Part shown: positions 37,067 to 48,012 of the stretch, one piece after another
Layout of the letters: each line of letters starts with the position of its first letter
Numbering within the stretch: the first letter of the stretch is position 1
Origin: Bacillus spongiae
GTDB lineage: Bacteria; Bacillota; Bacilli; Bacillales; Bacillaceae_K
Direction of reading: 5' to 3'
DNA: 64,000 nt
Assembly: GCF_037120725.1 (NCBI RefSeq)
Contig: NZ_JBBAXC010000012.1
Location: 62,001-126,000, forward strand
Program-made: the position numbers and the translations under genes
The notes under the pieces: model-generated
What the model saw: only the letters and a program-made list of their open reading frames with translations
Databases searched by the model: none
Told to the model about the DNA's origin: nothing

Positions 37067-37551
37067 TTGAGCCCACCTCCACATTTCCCTTTTCTATTGT
37101 TATAGCATATTGGTAAGCTATGAATCTAACAAAATATAACATTAAGAATTATGAAATCTCCTTTTAATGACTGCCTCAAAAATTTCTATCGCTCACCTGC
37201 ATTAGAACAACAGCCTTTCAGACTAAATCGTTTTTCTCAGGATATACTGAAGATAACTCGCCTTAAGGTCAATATAGTGAGAATGTCTAGATTACAAAGA
37301 AGTCATCTACCACTTCATATATAGTAGATGGTATATATTTGGCAAAATCTACTCACTGAAAAAAGTACAAGGCATCATTTCATTTGCGACATACTCTTGA
37401 TAACAAAATTGTTATTAGAAGGCATGTTTCGTTTCATTACTTATTGACGAGGGCTTTTCTTCCTTGAAAGCATATAGTGAAAGGGGACAAGGAGACACTT
37501 GGTCTCTATACAATGATTATGAAAAATTCTCCATCTATAACACTTATCACT
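37067..37551. other. Intergenic region upstream of katG
   Basis: Long non-coding stretch between divergent genes. It contains a 7-bp inverted repeat ATAACAA-AA-TTGTTAT near 37400 and a short hairpin CATCTAC / GTAGATG near 37310-37330. A 117-codon plus frame overlapping the katG start is not supported. Confidence 0.45.
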
Positions 37552-37579
37552 TTGAATCAAACTCCCTGTCCACTATAAT
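37552..37579 (+). promoter_or_regulatory. Sigma-A promoter of katG
   Basis: TTGAAT (37552-37557) and TATAAT (37574-37579) with a 16-base spacer, about 100 bases before the katG ATG. A PerR-type box (TTATAATNATTATAA) was looked for; only loose AT-rich matches are present nearby. Confidence 0.6.
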
Positions 37580-37675
37580 AAAGAGTAAGAATTATCTCAA
37601 AAATCTAACTTTTTATGTTGTATGTTGTGCTGTTATTTTCGACCTCATGTTCAAAAATAGGAAGGAGAATGTTGA

Positions 37676-39889
<2,214 letters not shown>

Positions 39890-39927
39890 ACTTTTAATGA
39901 TGGAGACATAACTAATCCTAATTAAAC

Positions 39928-39969
39928 TGCACCCCCAAAGTTAGAGAAAGTTGGGGGTGCGGTTTTTTG
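39928..39969 (+). terminator. Intrinsic terminator of katG
   Basis: Perfect stem GCACCCCCAA / TTGGGGGTGC with a 12-base loop and TTTTTT tail. Confidence 0.85.
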
Positions 39970-40019
39970 TTACATTATTCTCTTTAGTGGACTGGTTTGA
40001 GGTCGTATGGAGAGTTAGA

Positions 40020-40280
40020 GCTGATACCCTTACGATACGGATCAACCCATGCTTCAGTAGAAAAGGCTGTCCATACGATAATGCCTGTATTGAAGCATTT
40101 CATGTTATTTTGAAAAAAGAAAAAGCTTATCACACTACTTAAATTAAAATATGAATCCGCAAAGATTGCCTTGTTTCAATTTATTGAAGGGTGGTACAAC
40201 CGTCGTCATATTCTTATTTAATTAGACTATCAGACACCTCAGGAACTAGGAACGAGAAGATATGTTCCATCAATCTGCAT
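40020..40280 (+). pseudogene. IS3-family transposase remnant (OrfB C-terminal part)
   Basis: One frame encodes CFSRKGCPYDNACIEAFHVI followed by LKKEKAY, the conserved SRKGNCYDNA...FF..LK.E segment of the IS3-family rve transposase, then a stop. About 10 bases later another frame gives FQFIEGWYNRRH and YQTPQELG, the normal continuation. Catalytic parts upstream are lost and stops interrupt the frame, so it is a dead fragment. It lies between katG and the defence island and marks the island border as a past insertion site. Confidence 0.75.
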
Positions 40281-40438
40281 AAACCGTTAACTTAATTTTT
40301 TTAAGATATTGACTCAAATCTTAACAATGAAAGAATAAAAACAACATTCCTCTATTACTTTTTCCTAAATCGTTACGAAAGGTATTTAGCGATACCTCTT
40401 GTTTTATTACTTTAAATTCTGGTAAATCTAGTTATAGT

Positions 40439-40510
40439 GAAAGTATTTATGAATTCTCCTACTGTTCTGTTGGATGCTAACATTGTTTTAAGGAATTCAT
40501 AAGTACTTTC
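40439..40510. repeat. 18-bp inverted repeat with 36-base loop
   Basis: GAAAGTATTTATGAATTC (40439-40456) and GAATTCATAAGTACTTTC (40493-40510) are inverted copies with one mismatch. The arms are too good for chance in this region, but the loop is long and no T-run follows. It could be a miniature mobile element, a transcript end structure or a paired operator. Confidence 0.55.
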
Positions 40511-40596
40511 TTTTCTATAAATCACAATATTTTATGATGAAATCGAAAAAAACAATATAGATTCATATTTTCCGAGTGGCTCATAATTAATGAGGG

Positions 40597-40776
40597 TTAA
40601 GTTTTATTAATTCCGTTTAGACGTAACTGTACTTCGGTAGCCTCTTCAGCATGAATACCTAAAACACAAAGCTCCTTCTTATCTCCAAAGTTCTCCTTTA
40701 ATTCTGACTTCCATGAGAGGAAAGAGTTTTGAAGAACAATATTATTTACTTTATTATTTAAAACAATTCCGCAATT
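40597..40776 (-). pseudogene. Coding remnant, unidentified
   Basis: The minus strand has a 59-codon open frame with protein-like text (SFLSWKSELKENFGDKKEL, VLGIHAEEATEVQLRLNGIN) but no start codon or ribosome site; upstream frame is closed by a stop. It is probably the 3' part of a gene lost when the island formed. The rest of 40281-40959 shows only the inverted repeat at 40439-40510. Confidence 0.3.
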
Positions 40777-40959
40777 TTATAAGTATTTCCTTTCCAAATA
40801 TACCTATATAAAGACCTACCTTTTTTCTGTTATAATATATTTTTATAAACATTAAGATAGCCCAAAAAATAATTTTAATATTTACTATCAAAATAGTTGA
40901 TCTTTTGAACAAGTTTTAATATAATATAGCTAAGCAAAAAACCGAAAGGATGTTCGGTC

Positions 40960-42219
40960 ATGATTAATGTAATTGAATTGTTTGCGGGGGTAGGTGGATT
41001 CCGGATTGGCTTAGAAGCTTCAGGTGGTTTCGATGTGGTATGGGGAAATCAATGGGAGCCTTCACAGAAAGCTCAGCATGCATTCAACTGTTATGCCCGT
41101 CATTTTGAGGGTAAAGGGATACATTCGAATGAAGATATCAGCTCTGTAAATACACAGATTTTCCAAAATCAATCTATTGATATGATTGTTGGTGGATTTC
41201 CTTGCCAGGATTATTCTGTTGCAAGAAGTTTAAATGGAGAAAAAGGGATACAAGGGAAGAAAGGTGTTCTTTTTTGGGAAATCATTCGGTTGATGAAAGA
41301 AACGAATCCAAAGTATGTCTTACTTGAAAATGTTGACCGGTTATTGAAGTCCCCTTCCAAACAAAGGGGAAGGGACTTTTCTATTATGTTGGCCAGCCTG
41401 AGAGACTTAGGCTATTCAGTGGAGTGGAGAGTCATCAATGCCGCTGAATATGGACAAGCTCAGAGAAGAAGAAGGGTGTTTATATTTGCGACTAAAAATG
41501 AAACCCCTTATGTCTTCAATAGAAGACATTTCAATGAAAGCCAGATGATTCATGAAGAAGGCTTCTTTGCGAAGGCATTCCCGGTGCAAGAAGGAATTTC
41601 TACAAAGAAAAAACCTCAATCTTTCATTATGAAGAAGGACATAGTAGAAATATCGGATGAATTTTCGATGAATTATTATAATGCTGGCATTATGAGAGAT
41701 GATTTGGTTTATACGGAAGCAGTAATTCCAGAAGAGGAAGCGCCAAAAACTTTAGGTGATATTCTTCAGTCAGATGTAGATGACAAATATTATTTGTCAG
41801 AAGCTGCTATTGAAAAGTTTACCTACTTGAAAGGGCCTAAGAAGATAGAGAGAACCTCGGCAACCGGTCATCAATATGTCTTCTCTGAAGGAGGTATGTC
41901 TTTTCCTGAACCATTAAATAAGCCTGGGAGAACGATGTTGACGAGCGAAGGAACTATCAATAGAAGTTCACATGTAGTAGAAGATCCTCAATCCAAAAAA
42001 TTGCGTATCCTTACACCAGTAGAGTGTGAACTTTTAAACGGATTTCCGGAAAATTGGACAGAAGGCATGACCGATCGGATGAGGTACTTCTGTATGGGGA
42101 ATGCATTGGTTGTCGGTTTAATAGAACGTATGGGAAAACGGATATCGGAAATCGAGAAGGAAAACATAGATGGAAATCAAGTGGAACTTGATTTGGTATT
42201 TGAAACAGATACAAAATAA
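40960..42219 (+). CDS. DNA cytosine-5 methyltransferase of a Sau3AI-like system
   Basis: Protects host DNA by methylating cytosine within the recognition site. All C5-methyltransferase landmarks are present in order: motif I ELFAGVGGFRIGLEA (residues 6-20), motif IV with the catalytic Cys in GGFPCQDYS (about 78-86), motif VI YVLLENVDRLL, motif VIII AQRRRRVFIFA, a target-recognition part at about 210-330, and motifs IX/X near the C terminus (LLNGFPENW, MGNALVVGLIERM). At 419 residues it has normal length. The convergent neighbour is a Sau3AI-like endonuclease, so the expected target is GATC with C5 methylation. A good AAAGGATG site precedes the ATG. Confidence 0.92.
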   Translation: MINVIELFAGVGGFRIGLEASGGFDVVWGNQWEPSQKAQHAFNCYARHFEGKGIHSNEDISSVNTQIFQNQSIDMIVGGFPCQDYSVARSLNGEKGIQGKKGVLFWEIIRLMKETNPKYVLLENVDRLLKSPSKQRGRDFSIMLASLRDLGYSVEWRVINAAEYGQAQRRRRVFIFATKNETPYVFNRRHFNESQMIHEEGFFAKAFPVQEGISTKKKPQSFIMKKDIVEISDEFSMNYYNAGIMRDDLVYTEAVIPEEEAPKTLGDILQSDVDDKYYLSEAAIEKFTYLKGPKKIERTSATGHQYVFSEGGMSFPEPLNKPGRTMLTSEGTINRSSHVVEDPQSKKLRILTPVECELLNGFPENWTEGMTDRMRYFCMGNALVVGLIERMGKRISEIEKENIDGNQVELDLVFETDTK

Positions 42220-42265
42220 GCAATGAACTCTCCTAAGGTGGATTTAGGAGAGTTCATTAATTTTA
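42220..42265. terminator. Bidirectional terminator between methyltransferase and endonuclease genes
   Basis: Perfect 14-bp stem ATGAACTCTCCTAA / TTAGGAGAGTTCAT with 7-base loop, right after the methyltransferase stop. Confidence 0.75.
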
Positions 42266-42487
42266 AGTAGTCTTTCATAAATAAAAGAAATATAAATTCT
42301 ATTAATTTTTTGCTTAGTATTATCATTTAATCTTATGTTTGGGCTTACCAATTATTAAAATCCATTAACTACGCCTCCATAATAATTGGGGAATCAAATA
42401 TATTATGCTGAAATCGCGGATGCTTATCCTCTGAATACATGGTTACCTTCCTTAAGTAGCATGGAAGAATATTTTATTTAATGCATT

Positions 42488-43864
42488 TTATTCTTTATTG
42501 CTTATGATTTTCTGTACATAATCTCTATCCAACCAGTAGCATTGCTTTGTAATTGATTGACCATCAGGCAGTATTACTTTATCCTTTCCGTTTCTTGCTT
42601 TCGACCTCACATGACAAATGTTATTAAATTTCGATCCAGGGAGATTATTATTGACCTTATTTTTCTTAGGATCTAACTTAACTCCTTCTTTTACGATTTT
42701 GCGTGTTTCAATCCATAAATCATATAATTCTCCTTCAATGTTGTTTTGTGGCATATTCCAAAGCTTAATTCCTTCGAAATAAGGAATGCGCTTTAAACCT
42801 TTTTTATACTTTTCAGTGAATCTAAATACTAAAAAGAGGTATTTTTGTTCAGAGAAAATATTAAATAAATCGCTTTCTTCCCAATCTTCTTTTAATAAAG
42901 TGTTAAAGTCTAAATGTGTAAAAGACATATGCTCACGAATTTTTCCATCGGGTTCGAGACAAACGGTTTTAAATTTAATATTCGCCTTAGAGAATTCTTC
43001 AATTTGATTAATATCATTTTTATTTACACCTAGTAATTTTGCCATTAGGTGTGGAATCATGGATTTGTTTCTAGGGTTATGTTTAATAGCAACTTCATTA
43101 CAAAGTTCATCTACTCTTTTTTCGTAATATGGTTTGAATCTCTCGTCTAAAATTTCATCAAGAGTCTTATCGTTTAATTCTCCTGGCTTTGAAAAAGCCT
43201 CTATGTGTTCAGGTGTAAGATGTTTTCGTATCAATCCTGTCATGTAGGATGCTTTCAGGGAAAAAGCACGTTGTTTTGCCATATTATCTGAAAAAGGCTG
43301 TTGTCTGACGCTTTTTTTACTTGCTCCCTTAGTACATGCCGAAAGGTACATCGTATCTGCTTCTGAAATCAGATGAGCCTCACCATTTTTAATTTTTGTC
43401 ACGATAGTTTCCCAGTCTCTACGCATTACTGCTAGGTCTTCTTCTGAGAATTCATTCAAAAATGTTTTGATTATACGAAAGTCATTTATGGCTAGATCAT
43501 GCTCATATTGATATAACATAATTAACATTTTTATGGATTTTTTCAAAAAGGATGAAGTTTCAAAGGTTAATTTATATTCTTCCATATAATCAATAATATT
43601 CAGAACTAAACGTTCTTTTGCGGAATATGTACCGTTTTTATTTTTTTTAAAGGGAGTTACTTTCAGTTCTACACCTAAATTTTCAAAGTCTGGTTTGGAA
43701 ACTGAATTGACCTCGTAACCAAAAAAACTCTCCTCTATAATGTTTCCGAGGGTTCCTTTTGACCGTAGATTTTTTATTCTACCTGTATTATCTATTTCTC
43801 CGAAAGTTCTCCCTTCTGCTTTTTGGGCTTTGCTCATTAATTCTTCAATAGTATCAAATGACAT
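42488..43864 (-). CDS. Sau3AI-like type II restriction endonuclease
   Basis: Restriction enzyme expected to cut unmethylated GATC. Residues 15-85 contain the MutH/Sau3AI catalytic fold: GRTFGEI, SKGTLGNIIEESFFGYEVNS, then KPDFENLGVELKVTPF, with the Asp, Glu and Lys of the D...ExK metal site (DFENLGVELK). The remaining 370 residues match the Sau3AI layout, in which a second, inactive MutH-like domain acts as regulator (SFTHLDFNTLL, LFLVFRF). At 458 residues it is near Sau3AI (489). The ATG at 43864 follows AAGGAG. It converges with the C5 methyltransferase. Specificity is inferred from the family; an intact IS256-type element sits 120 bases upstream and could alter its expression. Confidence 0.85.
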   Translation of the reverse strand: MSFDTIEELMSKAQKAEGRTFGEIDNTGRIKNLRSKGTLGNIIEESFFGYEVNSVSKPDFENLGVELKVTPFKKNKNGTYSAKERLVLNIIDYMEEYKLTFETSSFLKKSIKMLIMLYQYEHDLAINDFRIIKTFLNEFSEEDLAVMRRDWETIVTKIKNGEAHLISEADTMYLSACTKGASKKSVRQQPFSDNMAKQRAFSLKASYMTGLIRKHLTPEHIEAFSKPGELNDKTLDEILDERFKPYYEKRVDELCNEVAIKHNPRNKSMIPHLMAKLLGVNKNDINQIEEFSKANIKFKTVCLEPDGKIREHMSFTHLDFNTLLKEDWEESDLFNIFSEQKYLFLVFRFTEKYKKGLKRIPYFEGIKLWNMPQNNIEGELYDLWIETRKIVKEGVKLDPKKNKVNNNLPGSKFNNICHVRSKARNGKDKVILPDGQSITKQCYWLDRDYVQKIISNKE

Positions 43865-43984
43865 TTCATAACTCCTTATCACTAAGAGAATATTAAGTAT
43901 TCTTATTTGTAAGTTTACTAGAAAAGTAAAATTATGTATATATTCACATAATAATATGTCTCTTCAGTTAATAATTAGCGTTGG

Positions 43985-45330
43985 GGAGCGTCAATAATTT
44001 TGTGTAAATAACTATTTCCTTTTCTTATAGAAGCCTCATTTTTATTCTTTAAACATAGCTGCTAGCTCTGCTCGAGCTTTATCAAAGCCTAAATGACATC
44101 TAGTGGCGAAACGTTGATTGTAACTTTCGAATTGTGATACTAAGAAACGATCGATTGATTCTTCGTTTGGAAATTGTTCTTTACGCTTACTGTATTTCTT
44201 AATTTGCTTGTTGAAGGACTCTATTAAATTGGTCGAGTAAATGCTTCTCCATATAGAATTAGGGAAGTTGTAAAATGTAAAGATATAAGGATTACCTTGT
44301 AAGGATTTTGTTACTTTAGGATAAGTGAGTTTCCACTTATCAATAAAATCTTCAAGGGCTTTTTTGGCCGTTTCTAAGTTTTCTGCTCGATCAACAGCTT
44401 TAAAGTCTTCAAATATTTCAGCACGATCTGATACGCGTACTTTGTGGGCGATATTTCTTGAAATATGTACACAACAAGACTGGTAGTGCGAATGTGGAAA
44501 AATGGAGTGAATACTATCGGTAATGCCTTTTAATCCATCTGAAATAAACAGAAGTACTTCTTCAACACCACGTTCTTTTAAATCTACTAAAAGCTCCTTC
44601 CAGATAAAAGCAGACTCCGTAGGAGCGAGTGTATAAGCTAAAACTTCTTTGGATCCATCCTCTCGGATGCCAACGGCAATATAGACAGCCTCTTTTGAAA
44701 CAGTCTTTCTCTTAACGGCTATAAAAGTGGCGTCTAAATAGACACAAACATAACGTGAAGAAAGAGAACGGGATTGAAAAGCTTCTACCTGTTCACTCAC
44801 GGTTTTCGTCATGTTGGAAACCGTTTGAGGAGAGTAGTGATGTCCATACATTTTCTCTATTAAATCAGCAATTTCAGACATCGTTATACCTTTTTGAAAC
44901 AGGTGAATCACAAAGGATTCTAGCGTGTCATTTGAACGTTTATAAGGGGAAACCGTTTGTTGTTTGAATTCACCATTACGATCACGAGGAATGGTCACCT
45001 TGAGGTCCCCATACTCTGTACTAATTTTCCGGCTATATGAGCCGTTTCTAGAGTTTCCTGAGTTAAAACCAATACGGTCATATTTCTCGTAATCTAGAAA
45101 AGAAGTTAATTCTGTTTCCAGCAGTTTATTAACAGCTTTTTCTAAATGCATGCGAAAGACCTCAGTAATATCTTGTTTTTTAGCTAGAGCTTGCATGATA
45201 TCTGTAGTAAAATGATCCATAGGAAGACCGAAGACCTCTTTTCTTTGGGTTAGTTGTGGTGAATTAATTCTACAAGAAAAGGGCTTCCTTTTTCTATTTA
45301 TTCATTTACACAAAATATTTTACACTCTCA
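43985..45330 (-). mobile_element. IS256-family insertion sequence
   Basis: Complete element of about 1.35 kb. Imperfect terminal inverted repeats: left GCGTCAATAATTTTGTGTAA (from 43988) and, read inward from the right end (45325), GTGTAAAATATTTTGTGTAA, matching at 16 of 20 positions. One transposase gene fills it. No target-site duplication was found with certainty because the exact outer bases are unclear. It sits between the endonuclease and the nuclease/ATPase module, upstream of both. Confidence 0.85.
44042..45220 (-). CDS. IS256-family transposase
   Basis: DDE transposase of the mutator-like IS256 group, 392 residues. The N-terminal DNA-binding part includes LDYEKYDRIGFNSGNSRNGS and the DLKVTIPRDRNGEF strand. 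The catalytic triad is seen as D in VCVYLDATF, D in LLFISDGLKG and E in STNLIESFN. The CCVHISRN motif is typical. It appears intact. The ATG lies near the right end of the element with only a poor ribosome site (AGAGGT), as is common for transposases. Because it is intact it may still move. Confidence 0.93.
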   Translation of the reverse strand: MDHFTTDIMQALAKKQDITEVFRMHLEKAVNKLLETELTSFLDYEKYDRIGFNSGNSRNGSYSRKISTEYGDLKVTIPRDRNGEFKQQTVSPYKRSNDTLESFVIHLFQKGITMSEIADLIEKMYGHHYSPQTVSNMTKTVSEQVEAFQSRSLSSRYVCVYLDATFIAVKRKTVSKEAVYIAVGIREDGSKEVLAYTLAPTESAFIWKELLVDLKERGVEEVLLFISDGLKGITDSIHSIFPHSHYQSCCVHISRNIAHKVRVSDRAEIFEDFKAVDRAENLETAKKALEDFIDKWKLTYPKVTKSLQGNPYIFTFYNFPNSIWRSIYSTNLIESFNKQIKKYSKRKEQFPNEESIDRFLVSQFESYNQRFATRCHLGFDKARAELAAMFKE

Positions 45331-45414
45331 ACATCTCTATAATAGTAAGAAAGTTTTACTAATGCTTTGTTTTGATATATTTTGCACTGATTAACTATAG
45401 TTAGGTGATTAAAA

Positions 45415-46470
45415 ATGGTAAATTCAACAGATTCTACTTCAGTTATAAATACCAATGCTACATCATCCGCATTTGGTTGGGACTTCCAAAGCAATGCAGC
45501 TATTTTATTAGCTCTGAAAAATATAAAAAATTTAGATTCCTTAAAAGTTGAAGGCAATATTGATGATATTGAGCTATATCTAAAGGATAACAAGAGGATT
45601 TTTGCTCAAGCAAAATCACAAGAAGACCCAACTCCAAGTACAAATACATTAACAAAGTTAAGAGATGCTCTTAAAACTCTAATAAATGCTATTAATCAGA
45701 GTGATTACGAAAAAATAATTTATATCTCAAATATAATGAACCCATTAAAAAATAATGATCTAAATTACTATTGGGGACAGTATTTTACAATATATTCTTA
45801 TACTGAACTGAACGATCAAGCAAGGACAATCATAGATCACTATATTAAGAGTGTAGTTGAAAATTACCAATTAAACATATCCAATTTAGACTATAACAAA
45901 CTTGAAATTAGTGTGTTCCCTTTTTTTGGTCAAGATGATGAGACAAGATATAGAATAATATTTGAAGCTGTAAAGAAATTCTTAGTTACTGCCAAAATAA
46001 GCGCACCAGACGGAGTAGCTCAAGATGTTATGAATTATTGGCAAAGTATATTCTTTCAAAATGCCGCAACTAGACATGTAGAGTTGAAGAAAGAAGAATT
46101 GGTATGGCCCATAGTAGTCTTAGATTCTTCTAATTCATATTATAATGATTTCTTCGATGACTATGACTTAGGTGAAATTGATGAAATTAATAGAAAGTAC
46201 TCTACATTTATAGACAAAAAAACTGAGCAATTTGAATTTGTTACAAAAGTTATTAATGATTTTAATGACTTTCGAAATGCAAATCGGAAATTAAAAGGAA
46301 AACAAGCCTTTGAAGAATTTGTCGAATTAAAATGGAAATTCTATGATTCTATTATTATTAATGAATTAGTTGAACCAGAAATAAAAGAAGGCGTAGCTAA
46401 GTTAGTAATTATTAAAATCTTAAAAAATCGCTTTACAATAAATAGTGTAAAAGAGGCGGCTGGATTATGA
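45415..46470 (+). CDS. Cap4-like (DUF4297-type) nuclease, Lamassu LmuA-like
   Basis: A 351-residue protein, first gene of a two-gene module. Residues 18-70 carry features of the dsDNA nuclease domain found in Cap4 and in the LmuA effector of Lamassu: SAFGWDFQSNAAILLALKN, then VEGNIDDIELYL and FAQAKSQ, giving a D...(Q)xK metal site of the PD-(D/E)xK type. The rest is helical and of unknown fold, and would contact the partner. It overlaps the downstream ATPase gene by 4 bases (ATGA). Effector nucleases of this kind cut DNA after the ATPase senses phage. Assignment to Lamassu is inferred from the pair; ABC-3C-like systems are the main alternative. Confidence 0.65.
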   Translation: MVNSTDSTSVINTNATSSAFGWDFQSNAAILLALKNIKNLDSLKVEGNIDDIELYLKDNKRIFAQAKSQEDPTPSTNTLTKLRDALKTLINAINQSDYEKIIYISNIMNPLKNNDLNYYWGQYFTIYSYTELNDQARTIIDHYIKSVVENYQLNISNLDYNKLEISVFPFFGQDDETRYRIIFEAVKKFLVTAKISAPDGVAQDVMNYWQSIFFQNAATRHVELKKEELVWPIVVLDSSNSYYNDFFDDYDLGEIDEINRKYSTFIDKKTEQFEFVTKVINDFNDFRNANRKLKGKQAFEEFVELKWKFYDSIIINELVEPEIKEGVAKLVIIKILKNRFTINSVKEAAGL

Positions 46471-47909
46471 AGATTAATTACTTAATCATAGAATATGAAG
46501 GAATTACTAAAAGATTTAATTTCAATTCAAATTTTAACTTGATATTCAGTAAGAAAAATAGTGTAGGAAAGTCTACTTTATTAAGGTTTTTGTTTTATGC
46601 TCTCGGTTACAACATACCTGGTACTAAAAAGATTAAATTTCATAATTGTACTGTAATATGTAATTTTGATACCGAAAATGAAAATATGGAGACACGTAGG
46701 TTAAATAATTTTATTACATTAAGTATTAATAACAAAGACAGTTATTCATTTTTATTACCAAATGAAGAAGTACAATTACATAGTTTCCTTTGGAATACAA
46801 CAAACGAAGCAATCCTAAAAAACATCCTAGGTGCAATTTATATGGATCAAGACAAGGGTTGGACTTTATTAAATAGGGGGACTGTAATAGGAGGTATTCA
46901 TTTTAATATCGAAGAACTAGTACAAGGGTTATCAAATAGGGATGTAACAGAGTTACGTGAAAAACAAAAAGCCGTAAAATTGGAATTAAAGAAGTATCAA
47001 CAACTACAAAGTATCATTGATTATAAAGAACACCTTGCGGAATCTGCCAATAATATTGATTTTCCTAACTATACATCTGAGTTAGAGAATCAAATTCAAT
47101 TACTTACTTTTGATAAAAATGAATTGGAAGCTAAGTTAAAATCTATTGAAGAAATTAAAAGAGAAAATACACAGTTTACTAACTTTATCGAAAAGATGAA
47201 ACTGATGGTGAAGGACGAAGATACAGGGAAAACGATTCCAGTTAATAGAAATACGATTGTGCATATTGATGACAATCAAAGATATATTGATACACGTTAT
47301 AACATGATTAAAATAAGACTTGCTACTGTAAATACAGAGTTATCTAAGCTAAAACAGAGACTTACAGACTCCTATAATCTTATAGATGTTCAGTCTGAAA
47401 TTGAGAAATTCGATCGCCAAATAGCTCATATAAAAATCAATCCTGATCAAATAAGGAAAATAATAAACCAATTAAGTAACGATAATAAAAGATTAAAAAA
47501 AGCAATTCTTGATAAGACTACAGTTAATAATACTATTGTTGATAACTTACATAAATCAATAACGAGATTTGCTCAAAAGCTAGGGGTTAACGATGTTATA
47601 AACCCTAATACAGACTACATATTTACATCGGATTTAAAATCATTAAGTGGGGCAGTATTACATAAGATAGTTTTTTCATTTAAAATGGCGTATATTTTAG
47701 AGATTCAAAAAATTTTAGGTGTTAAATTACCAATAGTTCTTGATTCACCTAGTGGTCGTGAAGTAGATCAGGAAAATATCAGTGAGACTATGAATATAAT
47801 AATGGCGGAATTCTCTGATAACCAAGTAATCATTGCTTCTATATACAAGTATCATGAATTACACCCTGTACATTATTTAGAAATAAAAAACAAATTATTA
47901 GAAGAATAG
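46467..47909 (+). CDS. Compact SMC/Rad50-like ATPase, Lamassu LmuB-like
   Basis: ABC-type ATPase of 480 residues with split nucleotide-binding halves. Walker A is KKNSVGKST (about residues 29-37). A heptad-rich coiled coil covers roughly residues 165-370, interrupted near 240-255 where a hinge would lie. The C-terminal half has SLSGAVLHKIVFSF as signature region and PIVLDSPSGREVD as Walker B, with Ser where Glu is usual. At 480 residues it is shorter than typical LmuB or Rad50. No third gene (LmuC) is next to it: a terminator follows and the next genes are convergent. As the sensor partner of the upstream nuclease it likely recognises abnormal DNA ends or structures; this is inferred. Confidence 0.7.
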   Translation: MKINYLIIEYEGITKRFNFNSNFNLIFSKKNSVGKSTLLRFLFYALGYNIPGTKKIKFHNCTVICNFDTENENMETRRLNNFITLSINNKDSYSFLLPNEEVQLHSFLWNTTNEAILKNILGAIYMDQDKGWTLLNRGTVIGGIHFNIEELVQGLSNRDVTELREKQKAVKLELKKYQQLQSIIDYKEHLAESANNIDFPNYTSELENQIQLLTFDKNELEAKLKSIEEIKRENTQFTNFIEKMKLMVKDEDTGKTIPVNRNTIVHIDDNQRYIDTRYNMIKIRLATVNTELSKLKQRLTDSYNLIDVQSEIEKFDRQIAHIKINPDQIRKIINQLSNDNKRLKKAILDKTTVNNTIVDNLHKSITRFAQKLGVNDVINPNTDYIFTSDLKSLSGAVLHKIVFSFKMAYILEIQKILGVKLPIVLDSPSGREVDQENISETMNIIMAEFSDNQVIIASIYKYHELHPVHYLEIKNKLLEE

Positions 47910-47951
47910 CTTGGCGAATTGTTTATTTGAAAGATAAACGCTGAAAAGCTT

Positions 47952-47990
47952 GAAAAGGGTAGCAATCCGATTTAACTGCTACCCTTAAGA
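47952..47990. terminator. Bidirectional terminator
   Basis: Perfect stem AAGGGTAGCA / TGCTACCCTT with 12-base loop between the convergent ATPase and HEPN genes. Confidence 0.7.
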
Positions 47991-48012
47991 ATTGATTTAA
48001 ATTTTGTATGTA

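Noticed and set aside
37540-37610. PerR box at the katG promoter
   Set aside because: Only loose AT-rich matches to TTATAATNATTATAA; not better than background.
42011-43007. Short frames antisense to the methyltransferase and endonuclease genes
   Set aside because: They are mirror frames of strongly supported genes and lack ribosome binding sites.
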